Part shown: positions 38,298 through 46,791 of the stretch, one piece after another | Layout: the number at the start of each line of letters is the position of its first letter | Position numbering within the stretch: position 1 is the first letter of the stretch | NCBI RefSeq assembly: GCF_029892515.1 | Contig: NZ_JARXVF010000005.1 | Location: forward strand, 338,036-402,035 | Origin: Pseudaminobacter soli (ex Li et al. 2025) | GTDB taxonomy: Bacteria > Pseudomonadota > Alphaproteobacteria > Rhizobiales > Rhizobiaceae | DNA length: 64,000 nucleotides | Direction: 5' to 3' | Made by a program: the position numbers and the translations under genes | The notes under the pieces: generated by a model | The model's input: the letters and a program-made list of their open reading frames with translations, nothing else | What the model was told of the DNA's origin: nothing | Databases searched by the model: none

Positions 38298-39912
38298 CTT
38301 TTGCGTAGACCTGATCGTAGTTGACGGGGATGTGGACCGGGTCGACGAACAGCTCGTCGGCACCGCCGATGCGCGAGGAGCGGATGGTGAAGCGCTCTTC
38401 GTTGAACACCGGAGCCCACGGGGCGTCTTCCATGATCTTCAGGTAGATGTCGCGCCACATGGCTTCGCGCTCTTCCTTCTTGGCCGGATCGACGATCGAG
38501 TCGGCCTCGGTGGCCTTCTTCTCAAGGTCCTCGTTGCAGTACCAGGACCAATTCCAGCCGCCCTGCACCGCGCCGCCGCAGCCCAGGATCGGGCCGTAGA
38601 AGTTGGACGGATCCGGGAAGTCCGCGATCCAGCCCATGCCGCCCGACCAGATCATCGGCGCGCCGTCCGGCTCGCCGCCGGCCGCGATCACGTTGGCCTG
38701 CGCCAGCGACTTGATGGATGCCTTGATACCGATGGCCGCGAGATCCTGCTGGATCGCCTGGGCGATGCGCGGCTGCGGGTCGGTGTTGGCGACGAACAGC
38801 TCGGTCTCGAAGCCGTCGGCGAGCCCGGCCTCGGCCAGCAGCGCCTTGGCCTTCTCCACGTCATACGGGTAGCCCTTATAGTCCTTGGCGTAGCCCGGCA
38901 TGGACGGCGGCAGCGGCTGGTTGGCCGGAACCGCGCGACCGTTGATGATGCGGACGATGCGATCCTTGTTGATCGCCATGTTCACCGCCTGGCGCACCTT
39001 GACGTTGTCGAACGGCTTGATCTTGACGTTCATGGTGACGTAGCCGGTGTGCAGCTGGCCGCCCTGGATGATCATGTCCTTGAAGTTCGGGTCGTTCTTG
39101 ACCTCGATGAACTTGGCCGGCGGAATGCCGTCGCCCGGAATGTCGACCTCGCCCTTCTGCAGGCGCATCAGCGCCACGACCGGCTCCTGGCCGACCTCGA
39201 AGGTGATCTGGTCGAGCTTGGGCAGGCCCTTGTTCCAGTAGTCGTCGAAGCGCTGGAAGACGAGCTTCTGGCCGAGCGACCATTCGGCCAGCTTAAAGGC
39301 GCCGGAACCGACCGGGTGCTTGCCGAAATCGGCGCCCCACTTCTCCACTTCTTCCTTCGGCACGACGAGCGAGAAGTTGATCGCCATCACGTGCAGGAAG
39401 GTGGCGTCCGGGCGCGAGAGCTCGAACTTGATGGTGTAGGGGTCGACGACCGTGATGCCGGAGAGGCCATCGGCCTTGCCTTCGGAAGCTTCCTGGAAGC
39501 CGACGATGGAGCCGAAGAAGCCGGCACCCGGGCTCTGCGTCTTGGGGTTGACGACGCGGTCGATCGAGTACTTCACGTCCTCGGCGGTCAGCTCGCGGCC
39601 GTTCTGGAACTTCACGCCCTTGTGCAGGGTGAAGGTGAAGGTCTTGCCGTCTTCCGAGATCGTATAGTCTTCGGCGAGGGCCTTCTTGAGGTTCGTCGTA
39701 CCCGGCTCATAGTCCATCAGGCCGCTGAATAGCGACTTGATCATAGACCAGTTCTGCCAGTCGTAGCCGATCGCCGGATCGAGCGTGGAGACGTCATCCT
39801 TGTAGGTGACGGTCATGGAGCCGCCCTGCTTGATGTCGTCGGCCATGGACGGGCCGGCGAATGCCAGCGCGAGAGCGAGCGCCGCAACGCCCTTGAGAAG
39901 CTGTGTCTTCAT
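38287..39912 (-). CDS. ABC transporter substrate-binding protein of the amide operon
   Basis: A 541-aa periplasmic protein of SBP family 5. A Sec signal peptide (MKTQLLKGVAALALALAFAG, cleavage near SMADD) is followed by family motifs such as TLDPAIGYDWQNW, LHKGVKFQNGRELTAEDVKYS and GSGAFKLAEW. It should bind a small amide, urea-like or peptide ligand for the adjacent permeases. Shares only class-level similarity with the Tat-exported proteins at 357-3717. Confidence 0.9.
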   Translation of the reverse strand: MKTQLLKGVAALALALAFAGPSMADDIKQGGSMTVTYKDDVSTLDPAIGYDWQNWSMIKSLFSGLMDYEPGTTNLKKALAEDYTISEDGKTFTFTLHKGVKFQNGRELTAEDVKYSIDRVVNPKTQSPGAGFFGSIVGFQEASEGKADGLSGITVVDPYTIKFELSRPDATFLHVMAINFSLVVPKEEVEKWGADFGKHPVGSGAFKLAEWSLGQKLVFQRFDDYWNKGLPKLDQITFEVGQEPVVALMRLQKGEVDIPGDGIPPAKFIEVKNDPNFKDMIIQGGQLHTGYVTMNVKIKPFDNVKVRQAVNMAINKDRIVRIINGRAVPANQPLPPSMPGYAKDYKGYPYDVEKAKALLAEAGLADGFETELFVANTDPQPRIAQAIQQDLAAIGIKASIKSLAQANVIAAGGEPDGAPMIWSGGMGWIADFPDPSNFYGPILGCGGAVQGGWNWSWYCNEDLEKKATEADSIVDPAKKEEREAMWRDIYLKIMEDAPWAPVFNEERFTIRSSRIGGADELFVDPVHIPVNYDQVYAKDVQ

Positions 39913-39951
39913 CTTTTCGGTTCCTACTCCAGGGTTATTGTTTTCTGTGGT

Positions 39952-40872
39952 TCAACGAAGCTTGATGCGCGGATCGACCCACGGCGCGATCAGGTCGGCC
40001 AGCAGGTTTCCGAGCACGATTGCGAAGGCCGAGATCATGGTGACGCCCATGATGATCGGAATGTCGATGCGCTGGATAGCCTGCCAAGCAAGCTGGCCGA
40101 TGCCGGGCCAGCCAAACACGCTCTCCACCACCACGATGCCCGACATGAACAGGCCGATGTCGATGCCGATCATGGCGATGATGGGCAGGATGGCGTTGGG
40201 GATGGCGTGGCCGAACAGGATCTTGGCGCGGGTCAGGCCCTTGGCGCGGGCGGTGCGGATATAGTCCTGCCGAAGCACGTCCAGCAGCGAGGAGCGCATC
40301 ATGCGCGAATACCAGCCGGCACCGAGGAAGCCGAGCGTGATCGACGGCAGCACCAGATGCGAGAACGTGCCGTAGCCGCCGATCGGGAACCAGCCGAGCC
40401 GCACCGCAAAGACGTAGAGCAGCAAAATGCCGATGACGAACTGCGGCGCCGAAACGCCGACGAAGGAGACGATCATCAGGCCATTGTCGGTCTTGCTGCC
40501 GCGCTTCAGTGCCGCAACCGCGCCCATGCTGAGACCGAGCAGCAGCTCACAGAAGATGGCGCCGCACATCAGGAGCAGGCTCGCCGGCAGGCGCGACCAG
40601 ATGAGCTCGGCCACTTCCGTCTTCTGCAGATAGGAGCGACCGAAATTGCCATGCAGCAGGCCGCTGAGATAGCGCAGATACTGCTCGTAGAACGGCAGGT
40701 TGAGACCGAGCTGCTGGCGGATGTTCTCGACCGTCTGGGCGGTGGCGCTGCGGCCGGCGATCTGCCGTGCCGGATCGGCCGGCACCAGATAGAGTAGCAC
40801 GAAGGTGACGAGACTGATCCCGAGCAGGATCAGAACCGTCTGCAGCAGACGGCGGGCAACGTAGGCGAGCAT
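39952..40872 (-). CDS. ABC transporter permease, DppB type (amide operon)
   Basis: A 306-aa inner-membrane permease. N-terminal segment MLAYVARRLLQTVLILLGIS begins the first helix, and the extracytoplasmic IRQQLGLNLPFYEQYL stretch is typical of DppB. The coupling loop is TARAKGLTRAKILFGHAIPN. It overlaps the next permease's stop by one base, consistent with tight coupling. Confidence 0.92.
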   Translation of the reverse strand: MLAYVARRLLQTVLILLGISLVTFVLLYLVPADPARQIAGRSATAQTVENIRQQLGLNLPFYEQYLRYLSGLLHGNFGRSYLQKTEVAELIWSRLPASLLLMCGAIFCELLLGLSMGAVAALKRGSKTDNGLMIVSFVGVSAPQFVIGILLLYVFAVRLGWFPIGGYGTFSHLVLPSITLGFLGAGWYSRMMRSSLLDVLRQDYIRTARAKGLTRAKILFGHAIPNAILPIIAMIGIDIGLFMSGIVVVESVFGWPGIGQLAWQAIQRIDIPIIMGVTMISAFAIVLGNLLADLIAPWVDPRIKLR

Positions 40873-41765
40873 CAGTGGTGGCCCTGCTGTGTCGGGTCGA
40901 GAATGTCGCGCAGGGCGTCACCGACCAGGTTGAAGGCAAGGGCCAGCAGCAGGATAGCCGCGCCCGGAATGAACACCAGCCACGGCGCGCTGGTGAAATA
41001 GGTCTGGTTCTCGAAAATGATGTTGCCCCAGGACGGGATCGGCGGCTGAACGCCGATGCCGAGGAAGGACAACGTCGCCTCGAGCAGAACCGTGGTGGCG
41101 ATGCCGAGCGTGGCCCAGACGATGATGGTCGACAGCTGATGAGGCAGGATGTGGCGCAGCATGATGCGCATGTGTCCCGCGCCCATCGCGCGCTCGGCGT
41201 CGATGAAGTCGCGTTCGGCCAGCGACCGCGTCTCGGTGTAGATGACGCGGGCGATCTGCACCCAGTTGACCATGGCGATCACCATGGCAACGATCCACAG
41301 GCTCGGCGTGAAGATTGCCGCCAGCACGATGGCGAGCAGCAGCGCCGGAAACGCCATCATCAGGTCGGTGAAGCGCATCAGGACCGTCTCGACCCAGCCG
41401 CGGAAATAGCCCGCACAGATGCCGACCACCGAGCCGGTGAACACCGCCATGCCATTGGCGACGATGCCGATGATGAGCGAGGTGCGCGCGCCGTAGATAA
41501 GACGGCTAAGCAGGTCGCGGCCGACGAGATCGGTACCGAACCAGAAATGCGCATCCGGCGGCAGCGGCGCGCCTTCGAGGCTGAGCCCTTCGAAGAACTG
41601 CTCGTAAGGGTCATAGGGCACGATCCAGGGACCGAAGACCGCCGCGAAAACGGCAATCGCGATGACGACCAGCCCGAAGACCGCAAGCGGCCGCCGGATG
41701 AGCCGGCCAAACACGCCCCGCTGGGCAGCCACTGGCGCGGCAGGAGAAACTTCGACCGCGCTCAT
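40872..41765 (-). CDS. ABC transporter permease, DppC type (amide operon)
   Basis: A 297-aa inner-membrane permease. HFWFGTDLVGRDLLSRLIYG and IDAERAMGAGHMRIMLRHI (coupling loop) are characteristic of DppC. LGIGVQPPIPSWG is the family's C-terminal signature. It overlaps the AmiR gene by 4 bp. It partners with the DppB-type permease that follows. Confidence 0.92.
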   Translation of the reverse strand: MSAVEVSPAAPVAAQRGVFGRLIRRPLAVFGLVVIAIAVFAAVFGPWIVPYDPYEQFFEGLSLEGAPLPPDAHFWFGTDLVGRDLLSRLIYGARTSLIIGIVANGMAVFTGSVVGICAGYFRGWVETVLMRFTDLMMAFPALLLAIVLAAIFTPSLWIVAMVIAMVNWVQIARVIYTETRSLAERDFIDAERAMGAGHMRIMLRHILPHQLSTIIVWATLGIATTVLLEATLSFLGIGVQPPIPSWGNIIFENQTYFTSAPWLVFIPGAAILLLALAFNLVGDALRDILDPTQQGHH

Positions 41766-42361
41766 AGGGCTTCCCGCATATCACTGATGGTTTCGACGAG
41801 GCGCGCGGCCATGGCTTCCAGCGTCATCCGCTCGGCCATTGCCGTCAGCCGCAGCTTCTGGAACGCCGCCTTGGCGCTGATGTTGTCGCGCACCATGAGA
41901 ATGGCAGTTGCTTCGGCCAGCAGCTCGCGGCTTTCGAGACGCGCGCGCAGCGCGGCGATCTCGGAAGTCATGGCCTGCCGGCGTTCAAAGCCGTGCGAGG
42001 CCGCCACCAGCGCGCTGTAAAGGCCGGCGCTGCCGATGGGCTTCAGCATCTGGGCATCGGCGCCCTGGCGCATGGCCCAGGACACGCGGCCCGGCGCTTC
42101 CGAGCCGATCAGCGCGATCACGGGGATCGGCGCCTCGCCCGGCTTCCATGGAAACTGGTCGTCATAGCCCATGTCGGCGTCGATCAGCACCACGTTGAAG
42201 CGGTCGAGTTCCGGCAGGTCGGTGATCTCGGGCCAGTAATGCGATGCCGCCACGCCGATGCGTTCGAACTGCATGAGCAGCGCGTCGACATTGGGATGCG
42301 GCTGGTGAAGCACCAGCGCGCGCCAGCCGATGAAGGAGGGGGTTGGCCTCATATCGTTCAT
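41762..42361 (-). CDS. amiR: AmiR-like antiterminator (degenerate receiver + ANTAR)
   Basis: A 199-aa RNA-binding regulator with an N-terminal receiver-like fold and a C-terminal ANTAR domain (about residues 135-195; AEATAILMVRDNISAKAAFQ and TLEAMAARLVE). The receiver retains DADMGYDDQ but no full phosphorylation site set is evident. In Pseudomonas, AmiR prevents premature termination in the amidase leader after AmiC releases it on binding an amide. The gene overlaps amiC by 4 bp, exactly as expected for a sensor-antiterminator pair. Confidence 0.87.
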   Translation of the reverse strand: MNDMRPTPSFIGWRALVLHQPHPNVDALLMQFERIGVAASHYWPEITDLPELDRFNVVLIDADMGYDDQFPWKPGEAPIPVIALIGSEAPGRVSWAMRQGADAQMLKPIGSAGLYSALVAASHGFERRQAMTSEIAALRARLESRELLAEATAILMVRDNISAKAAFQKLRLTAMAERMTLEAMAARLVETISDMREAL

Positions 42362-43527
42362 TGAACAACCCTCAAATGTGGAGCCTTGGCGGACGGCATG
42401 GCCTCCCCGCCGGGAATGCCGAGGCGCGAGCGGGTCAGGAACGGATCGGGCTCGATCGCTCCGCCCGCCTCGAAGACGACATCGAAGTCGCCATCGGCGC
42501 GAGCCCGGCCAATATGGGCCGGCATCAGCACGTGATTGGTGCGCGCATCGACGATGCTCTCGCCAAACGGCGTCGAAAACGGATGCGCCTTCGCCGCCGC
42601 CAGAACCTCGCCAATGTCGTCGGTGCCAGCCTGCCAGATCGCGTTGGCAATCAGCAGCACGCTGGCATAGGTCTCGACGAAGAAGGCCGTCAGCTGCTGG
42701 GAGCCCGGCTTGCCGGCCACCTGCTGCAGGAAGGCGCGATTGGCTTCGCCCGACAGCGACCGGAAATAGCAGCTCACCGTATAGTGGCCGGCGATAGCCG
42801 GACCGAGCAGAGCGGCCTCGCCCTCATAGAGATTGCAGCTCAGCACCGGCCGCACGCCTGCCGCAAAGGCGGGGTCCGCAAGCCCGAGCTCGTGATAGGC
42901 CTTCAGGAAGGCATGCGACGACGGGCCGATCAGATTGTTGAGGATGAAGTCCGGCTTCTTTGCCTTGATCTCGGCCACGATGTGATTGATCTCGACATCG
43001 CCTATCGGCACATTGCGCTCGCCCAGCACCTTGCCGCCCGAATGGTGCAGCACTTCGCGGGCGATACGGTTCATCTCCCAGCCCCAGATGTAGTTCGAGC
43101 CGGTCAGGAAGGCGTTCCGGCCGAAGCGCGGCACGATGTAGTCGAGCAGCGGCAAAAGGTGCTGGTTGGGGCTTGCGGCGATGTAGACGACGTTCTCGCT
43201 CGCCTCGAAGCCTTCGTAGACGCACGGATACCATAGCAGCGCGTCGGCCTTCTCGACGACCGGGATAACTTCCTTGCGGCTCCAGGAGGTGGTGCAGCCG
43301 ACGACATGGCGCAGCCCGGTGCGCTTGATCATGTCGCGGCAAAGGCCGGCATAGCGGTCGGTATTGCCTTCGGGGTCGGCGTCATGGGGGACGAGTTCGA
43401 ACGGATATTCGCCGCTGGCGTTCACCGACTCGATTGCCGCCAGGGCTCCATGGAAGCCCTGCTGGCTGAGCGCCCAATAGGGGCCAGACCGCGAAAACAG
43501 CAGACCGATCGGTATCGAACTACCCAT
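42358..43527 (-). CDS. amiC: AmiC-like amide-sensing regulator
   Basis: A 389-aa protein of the periplasmic-binding fold without an evident signal peptide, so it acts in the cytoplasm as a ligand sensor rather than an exported binding protein. Motifs include IGLLFSRSGPYWALSQQGFHGAL, VGCTTSWSRKEVIPVVE, GSNYIWGWEMNRIA and FFVETYASVLLIANAI, as in AmiC/UrtA proteins. By analogy with Pseudomonas it would hold AmiR inactive until an amide binds. AGGAGGAC directly precedes the ATG at 43527. First gene of the operon. Confidence 0.87.
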   Translation of the reverse strand: MGSSIPIGLLFSRSGPYWALSQQGFHGALAAIESVNASGEYPFELVPHDADPEGNTDRYAGLCRDMIKRTGLRHVVGCTTSWSRKEVIPVVEKADALLWYPCVYEGFEASENVVYIAASPNQHLLPLLDYIVPRFGRNAFLTGSNYIWGWEMNRIAREVLHHSGGKVLGERNVPIGDVEINHIVAEIKAKKPDFILNNLIGPSSHAFLKAYHELGLADPAFAAGVRPVLSCNLYEGEAALLGPAIAGHYTVSCYFRSLSGEANRAFLQQVAGKPGSQQLTAFFVETYASVLLIANAIWQAGTDDIGEVLAAAKAHPFSTPFGESIVDARTNHVLMPAHIGRARADGDFDVVFEAGGAIEPDPFLTRSRLGIPGGEAMPSAKAPHLRVVQ

Positions 43528-43567
43528 GTCCTCCTGACATTCCTCCAAATGCAAACAGCCCCATTCG

Positions 43568-43583
43568 CGGAACGCAAGTTCCG
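43568..43583 (-). promoter_or_regulatory. Leader hairpin before amiC
   Basis: CGGAAC (43568-43573) and GTTCCG (43578-43583) form a 6-bp stem with a 4-base loop in the untranslated leader of the amide operon. It is a candidate part of the antitermination region of AmiR, though the loop does not show the typical ANTAR-target hexaloop. Confidence 0.35.
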
Positions 43584-43590
43584 GAACGAG

Positions 43591-43622
43591 GCCCAAATGC
43601 CTAGCGAATTCTGATTTTGGGC
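43591..43622. promoter_or_regulatory. Dyad at the amide operon start site
   Basis: GCCCAAA (43591-43597) and TTTGGGC (43616-43622) are inverted with 18 bp between them. It lies across the predicted transcription start, so it could be an operator or the first leader hairpin. Confidence 0.3.
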
Positions 43623-43624
43623 TT

Positions 43625-43653
43625 TATCTTTCGGCCTCTCCCCTCTCTGTCAA
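43625..43653 (-). promoter_or_regulatory. Predicted sigma-70 promoter of the amide operon
   Basis: TTGACA (-35, 43648-43653) is a perfect consensus and AAGATA (-10, 43625-43630) follows at a spacing of 17 bp. It is about 100 bp before amiC. Confidence 0.5.
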
Positions 43654-43711
43654 GCAGATTCTGGCCGCAGCTGGGCGCGACCAGCAATTTTGAGGGTGCG
43701 AATTGCCGCAG

Positions 43712-44548
43712 TTAGGTAATTAACATGCGCCCAGCGGTGATCGCGAGAAAGAAAGCGAAAGCGAGCTTCAGATAGCGCGCGTTCAGCGCATGCGCGAGGT
43801 GCGCACCCCAGGGCGCGAGCAGATAGCTGATCGGCGCGATGATCAGCACCGCCGGCAGGCTGACGAAGCCAAGGCTGAGCGGCGGCCGGCCGGCAACACC
43901 GAGCCCGGCCCAGATGAAGCCGGCGACCCCCGGAATGGCAATCAGCAGGCCGAGCGCCGACGATGTGCCGACCGCGCGGTGGACGGGGAAGGAAAAACTC
44001 GCCAGCGTCGGCACCGAGAGTGTCCCGCCGCCGATGCCCATCAGCGCGGAGATGAAGCCGATGACGGTGGCGATGGCGCGGTTGACCCAGGCGCTTTTCG
44101 GCAGGTGGTCGGAAATGACCAGATGCTTGGGGATCGCCAGGTTTACGGCCACCAAAAGGCCGACCACGCCGAACACCAGGCGCAAGCCCGCGCCGGGGAT
44201 GAACTTCGACATGATGCCGCCGATCAGCGCGCCGACGAACGCCGCCGGTCCCCAGAGGTTCAACAGCGCCTGATCGACATTGCCGCGCCTGGCGTGGGCC
44301 CGCATCGACGAAATCGAGGTGGGGATGATGATCGCCAGCGAGGTGGCAACGGCGAGGTGGCTGGTGATCGAGGCGGGGAAATGGAACAGCGTCAGCACCC
44401 AGAACAGCACCGGCACGATGACGATGCCGCCGCCGACGCCGAGCAGGCCGGCGAGGATGCCGGAGATGACGCCGGTGACGGCGAAACCGGCGATCAGCGC
44501 AGCGATTGTCTGGCCGTCGAGCATGGACGGATCAAGTGCCTGTTCCAA
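43712..44548 (-). CDS. TauE/SafE-family membrane permease
   Basis: A 278-aa inner-membrane protein with about eight hydrophobic segments, duplicated in halves with the family repeats SGILAGLLGVGGGIVIVPVL and ISALMGIGGGTLSVP. This family exports sulfite, sulfoacetate or related organic anions, but also includes uncharacterised permeases. It lies about 45 bp downstream of the vitamin B6-catabolic aminotransferase on the same strand, so it could move a B6-related or dicarboxylic intermediate; that is inference. Confidence 0.85.
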   Translation of the reverse strand: MEQALDPSMLDGQTIAALIAGFAVTGVISGILAGLLGVGGGIVIVPVLFWVLTLFHFPASITSHLAVATSLAIIIPTSISSMRAHARRGNVDQALLNLWGPAAFVGALIGGIMSKFIPGAGLRLVFGVVGLLVAVNLAIPKHLVISDHLPKSAWVNRAIATVIGFISALMGIGGGTLSVPTLASFSFPVHRAVGTSSALGLLIAIPGVAGFIWAGLGVAGRPPLSLGFVSLPAVLIIAPISYLLAPWGAHLAHALNARYLKLAFAFFLAITAGRMLIT

Positions 44549-44593
44549 AACCGCAGTCCTCCACGCTTCTAAAAGGCCAGCGCATGCGCGTCG

Positions 44594-45772
44594 TCAGGCC
44601 TCGGCATCGATCACCGCAAGGGCAGCTTCTATGCCCTTGCCAACGGGAAGCCTCTGTCCAAGCGCATTTAATGCGCCTCCGAGCGCCGTCAGCGCAACCA
44701 CAGCGTAGATCGGCTGCGCTGTAGGCCCCATGTGGCCGATACGCGTCAGCTTGCCGAGCGTGGCCCCGCGTCCGGACGAGAGAACGACGCCGTACCGCTC
44801 GCGCACCACCTGGCGTAGCACCTTCTCGTCCACCCCCTCCGGAGTGCTAATGGCGGTCGTTGTGGGAGACGCGATCTCCTCGCTCGCCGCCCAGAGCGAA
44901 AGCCCCATTGCCCTTGCGCCCGCACGCGTGGCCTTGGCGGTCAGCGCATGACGCGCCCAGACTGCTTCCGGGCCTTCATTCAGGTAAAGATCCAGCGCCA
45001 CGTCGAGACCGTTGATCTCCGCAACCGAAGGCGTGAACGGGAACGGCTTCTCGCGCGACCATGCATTTTCCCAGTCGAGGATGCTCAGCACCGAGGCGCG
45101 CGGCGCAGTCGGGTTTGCCTTCATCTTGGCCCAGCCGCGATCGCTCACCCCCAGCAAGGTGAGCCCCGGAGGCGCGCCCAGACATTTGTTCGCGCCCGTC
45201 ACATAGATGTCGGCCTTGCAGTCCTCGGGGTGGGTCTTCATGCCGCCGAAGGACGAAACGGCGTCGACGATCAGATAGGCGCCATGCGCCGACACGATCG
45301 CGCCGATTTCGTCGATGGGGTTGATCGTGCCCGACGGGGTGTCGTGATGGCAGACCGAGACTACCGTAATTTCCGGATGCTCTTTCAGCATGTCGGCCAC
45401 CGCCTGCGGGTCGATGGCGTCGTTGTAGGCCGTTTCGATCTCCAGGAGATTTGGCGAATGCCGCCTGGCCCAGCCGCCAAATCCCTTGCCATAGACGCCG
45501 GAGGCAAGGTTCAGCACCACATCGTCGCGGCTGATGAGCGAAGCGGCCGCGGCCTCCAGCCCCATCACCGGCTCGCCCTGCAAGATCACCGGCCTGTTCG
45601 AGAGGCGCATCGCCTTCTGGGCCTTGCCGACGACCCGCTCATAGAAATGCTGGAAGGCGGGGTCGTTGTCGTAAAGCACCGTGCGGCTCAGCCCACGCAG
45701 CACCTCCGCATAGGCGTTGACCGGTCCTGTGGTCAGAGTGACCACCGGGTTGGCATCGTCGGGGTATCGCAT
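44594..45772 (-). CDS. ppaT: Pyridoxamine-pyruvate aminotransferase
   Basis: A 392-aa PLP-fold aminotransferase that converts pyridoxamine and pyruvate to pyridoxal and alanine, the first step of vitamin B6 breakdown. From memory it closely matches the Mesorhizobium loti enzyme: YGKGFGGWARR, VCHHDTPSGTINPIDEIG, VDAVSSFGGMKTHPEDCKAD, KCLGAPPGL, and LTRIGHMGPTAQPIYA. The lysine in TGANKCLG is the usual cofactor-binding residue of the fold. Start at 45772 (MRYPDDANPVVTL). The other B6-catabolic enzymes are not in the window. It is divergent from fnrN across a 270-bp region with palindromes. Confidence 0.9.
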   Translation of the reverse strand: MRYPDDANPVVTLTTGPVNAYAEVLRGLSRTVLYDNDPAFQHFYERVVGKAQKAMRLSNRPVILQGEPVMGLEAAAASLISRDDVVLNLASGVYGKGFGGWARRHSPNLLEIETAYNDAIDPQAVADMLKEHPEITVVSVCHHDTPSGTINPIDEIGAIVSAHGAYLIVDAVSSFGGMKTHPEDCKADIYVTGANKCLGAPPGLTLLGVSDRGWAKMKANPTAPRASVLSILDWENAWSREKPFPFTPSVAEINGLDVALDLYLNEGPEAVWARHALTAKATRAGARAMGLSLWAASEEIASPTTTAISTPEGVDEKVLRQVVRERYGVVLSSGRGATLGKLTRIGHMGPTAQPIYAVVALTALGGALNALGQRLPVGKGIEAALAVIDAEA

Positions 45773-45932
45773 TCTCTGTCTCTCCGCATTGCCGGCGCGA
45801 CGAATCGAAGCCATCTCAATTCCGGCCAGCATGGAAGGCCGACTGCGAACGCGTCTCAAGGTTTTTCTGTGCGATGCCGCGGCGGGAACGAGAAGAGATT
45901 GCTCCTGCCGGAACGGCGCTTTTTACCTCAAC

Positions 45933-45954
45933 GTTGCAAAAGCAACTTAAGTTG
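45933..45954. promoter_or_regulatory. Overlapping palindromes between ppaT and fnrN
   Basis: GTTGC-AAAA-GCAAC (45933-45946) and CAACTTAAGTTG (45943-45954) share the GCAAC arm, so the two hairpins or sites exclude each other. Lying in the 270-bp divergent region, they could be operators for one or both genes. No canonical FNR box was seen here. Confidence 0.35.
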
Positions 45955-46042
45955 GAGATGCTGCGGCCTTGAGGGACAAACTGCCGCGAGATTTTTGCAA
46001 CTCGACGCTGTATCTATCGGAAAAAGGGCAGCCGGACGGGCT

Positions 46043-46777
46043 ATGGACATGAATGCCAGGCAGGACATACACAACTCCGATATTCCCGTACTGTGTCAGG
46101 CATGCGATGCGCGCCACCGCGGCGTCTGCGGTGCGCTGAACCCGGACCAGCTTGTCGCGCTCAGCAAGCAGTCGTTCAAACACCGCGCGGAATCCGGCGA
46201 AGAGCTCATCGGCGACAGCGAAAAGGTTGTCAATTTTTCGAACGTGCTGTCGGGCGTGGTCAAGCTCAGCAAGGTGATGTCCGACGGACGCCAGCAGATC
46301 GTGGGCCTGCAGTTCGCGCCTGATTTCCTCGGCCGTCCCTTCAAGTCGGAAAGCGCGCTGAACGCAGTGGCCGCGACGCCAGTGTCGCTCTGTTCCTTCC
46401 CGAAGACGGCCATCGACCGCATGGTCAAGGAAGTGCCGGAGCTCGAGCACCGGCTGCTGAAGCAGACGCTCAAGGAACTGGACGAGGCCCGCGACTGGAT
46501 GCTGACGCTCGGGCGCAAGACCGCGGCCGAAAAGGTCGCGAGCTTCCTGCACCTGGTCGCCACCCATATCGATCCGGAAGCCTCGGTGGGCAGCGGCCCG
46601 GTCAGCTACGACCTGCCGCTGACGCGCGCCGACATCGCCGATTTCCTCGGGCTCACCATCGAAACGGTCAGCCGCCAGATGACCAAGCTGCGCAAGGACG
46701 GCGTGATCGAGATCGAGCACAACCGGCAGATCACCATTCCCGATATCGGCCGGCTCGAACGACGCGCCAATATCTAA
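46043..46777 (+). CDS. fnrN: FnrN/FNR-type oxygen-sensing regulator
   Basis: A 244-aa CRP/FNR-family activator. The N-terminal Cys cluster Cys18, Cys21 and Cys29, plus Cys117 in the sensor domain, would hold an oxygen-labile [4Fe-4S] cluster. The C-terminal helix-turn-helix has the ETVSR residues that read TTGAT half-sites, matching the box before ccoN. Start is ATG 46043 (or 46049); an open frame runs much further upstream, but it is antisense to the aminotransferase gene and not coding. Expected to activate microaerobic genes, including the cbb3 oxidase. Confidence 0.9.
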   Translation: MDMNARQDIHNSDIPVLCQACDARHRGVCGALNPDQLVALSKQSFKHRAESGEELIGDSEKVVNFSNVLSGVVKLSKVMSDGRQQIVGLQFAPDFLGRPFKSESALNAVAATPVSLCSFPKTAIDRMVKEVPELEHRLLKQTLKELDEARDWMLTLGRKTAAEKVASFLHLVATHIDPEASVGSGPVSYDLPLTRADIADFLGLTIETVSRQMTKLRKDGVIEIEHNRQITIPDIGRLERRANI

Positions 46778-46791
46778 AAACGCGTCACCTC

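Noticed and set aside
44948..46042. Long N-terminal extension of FnrN
   Set aside because: The extension runs antisense through ppaT and has no homology; the Cys cluster begins right after the chosen ATG.
45773..46042. FNR box for fnrN autoregulation
   Set aside because: TTGAGGGACAAA near 45973 resembles only one half-site and lacks ATCAA.
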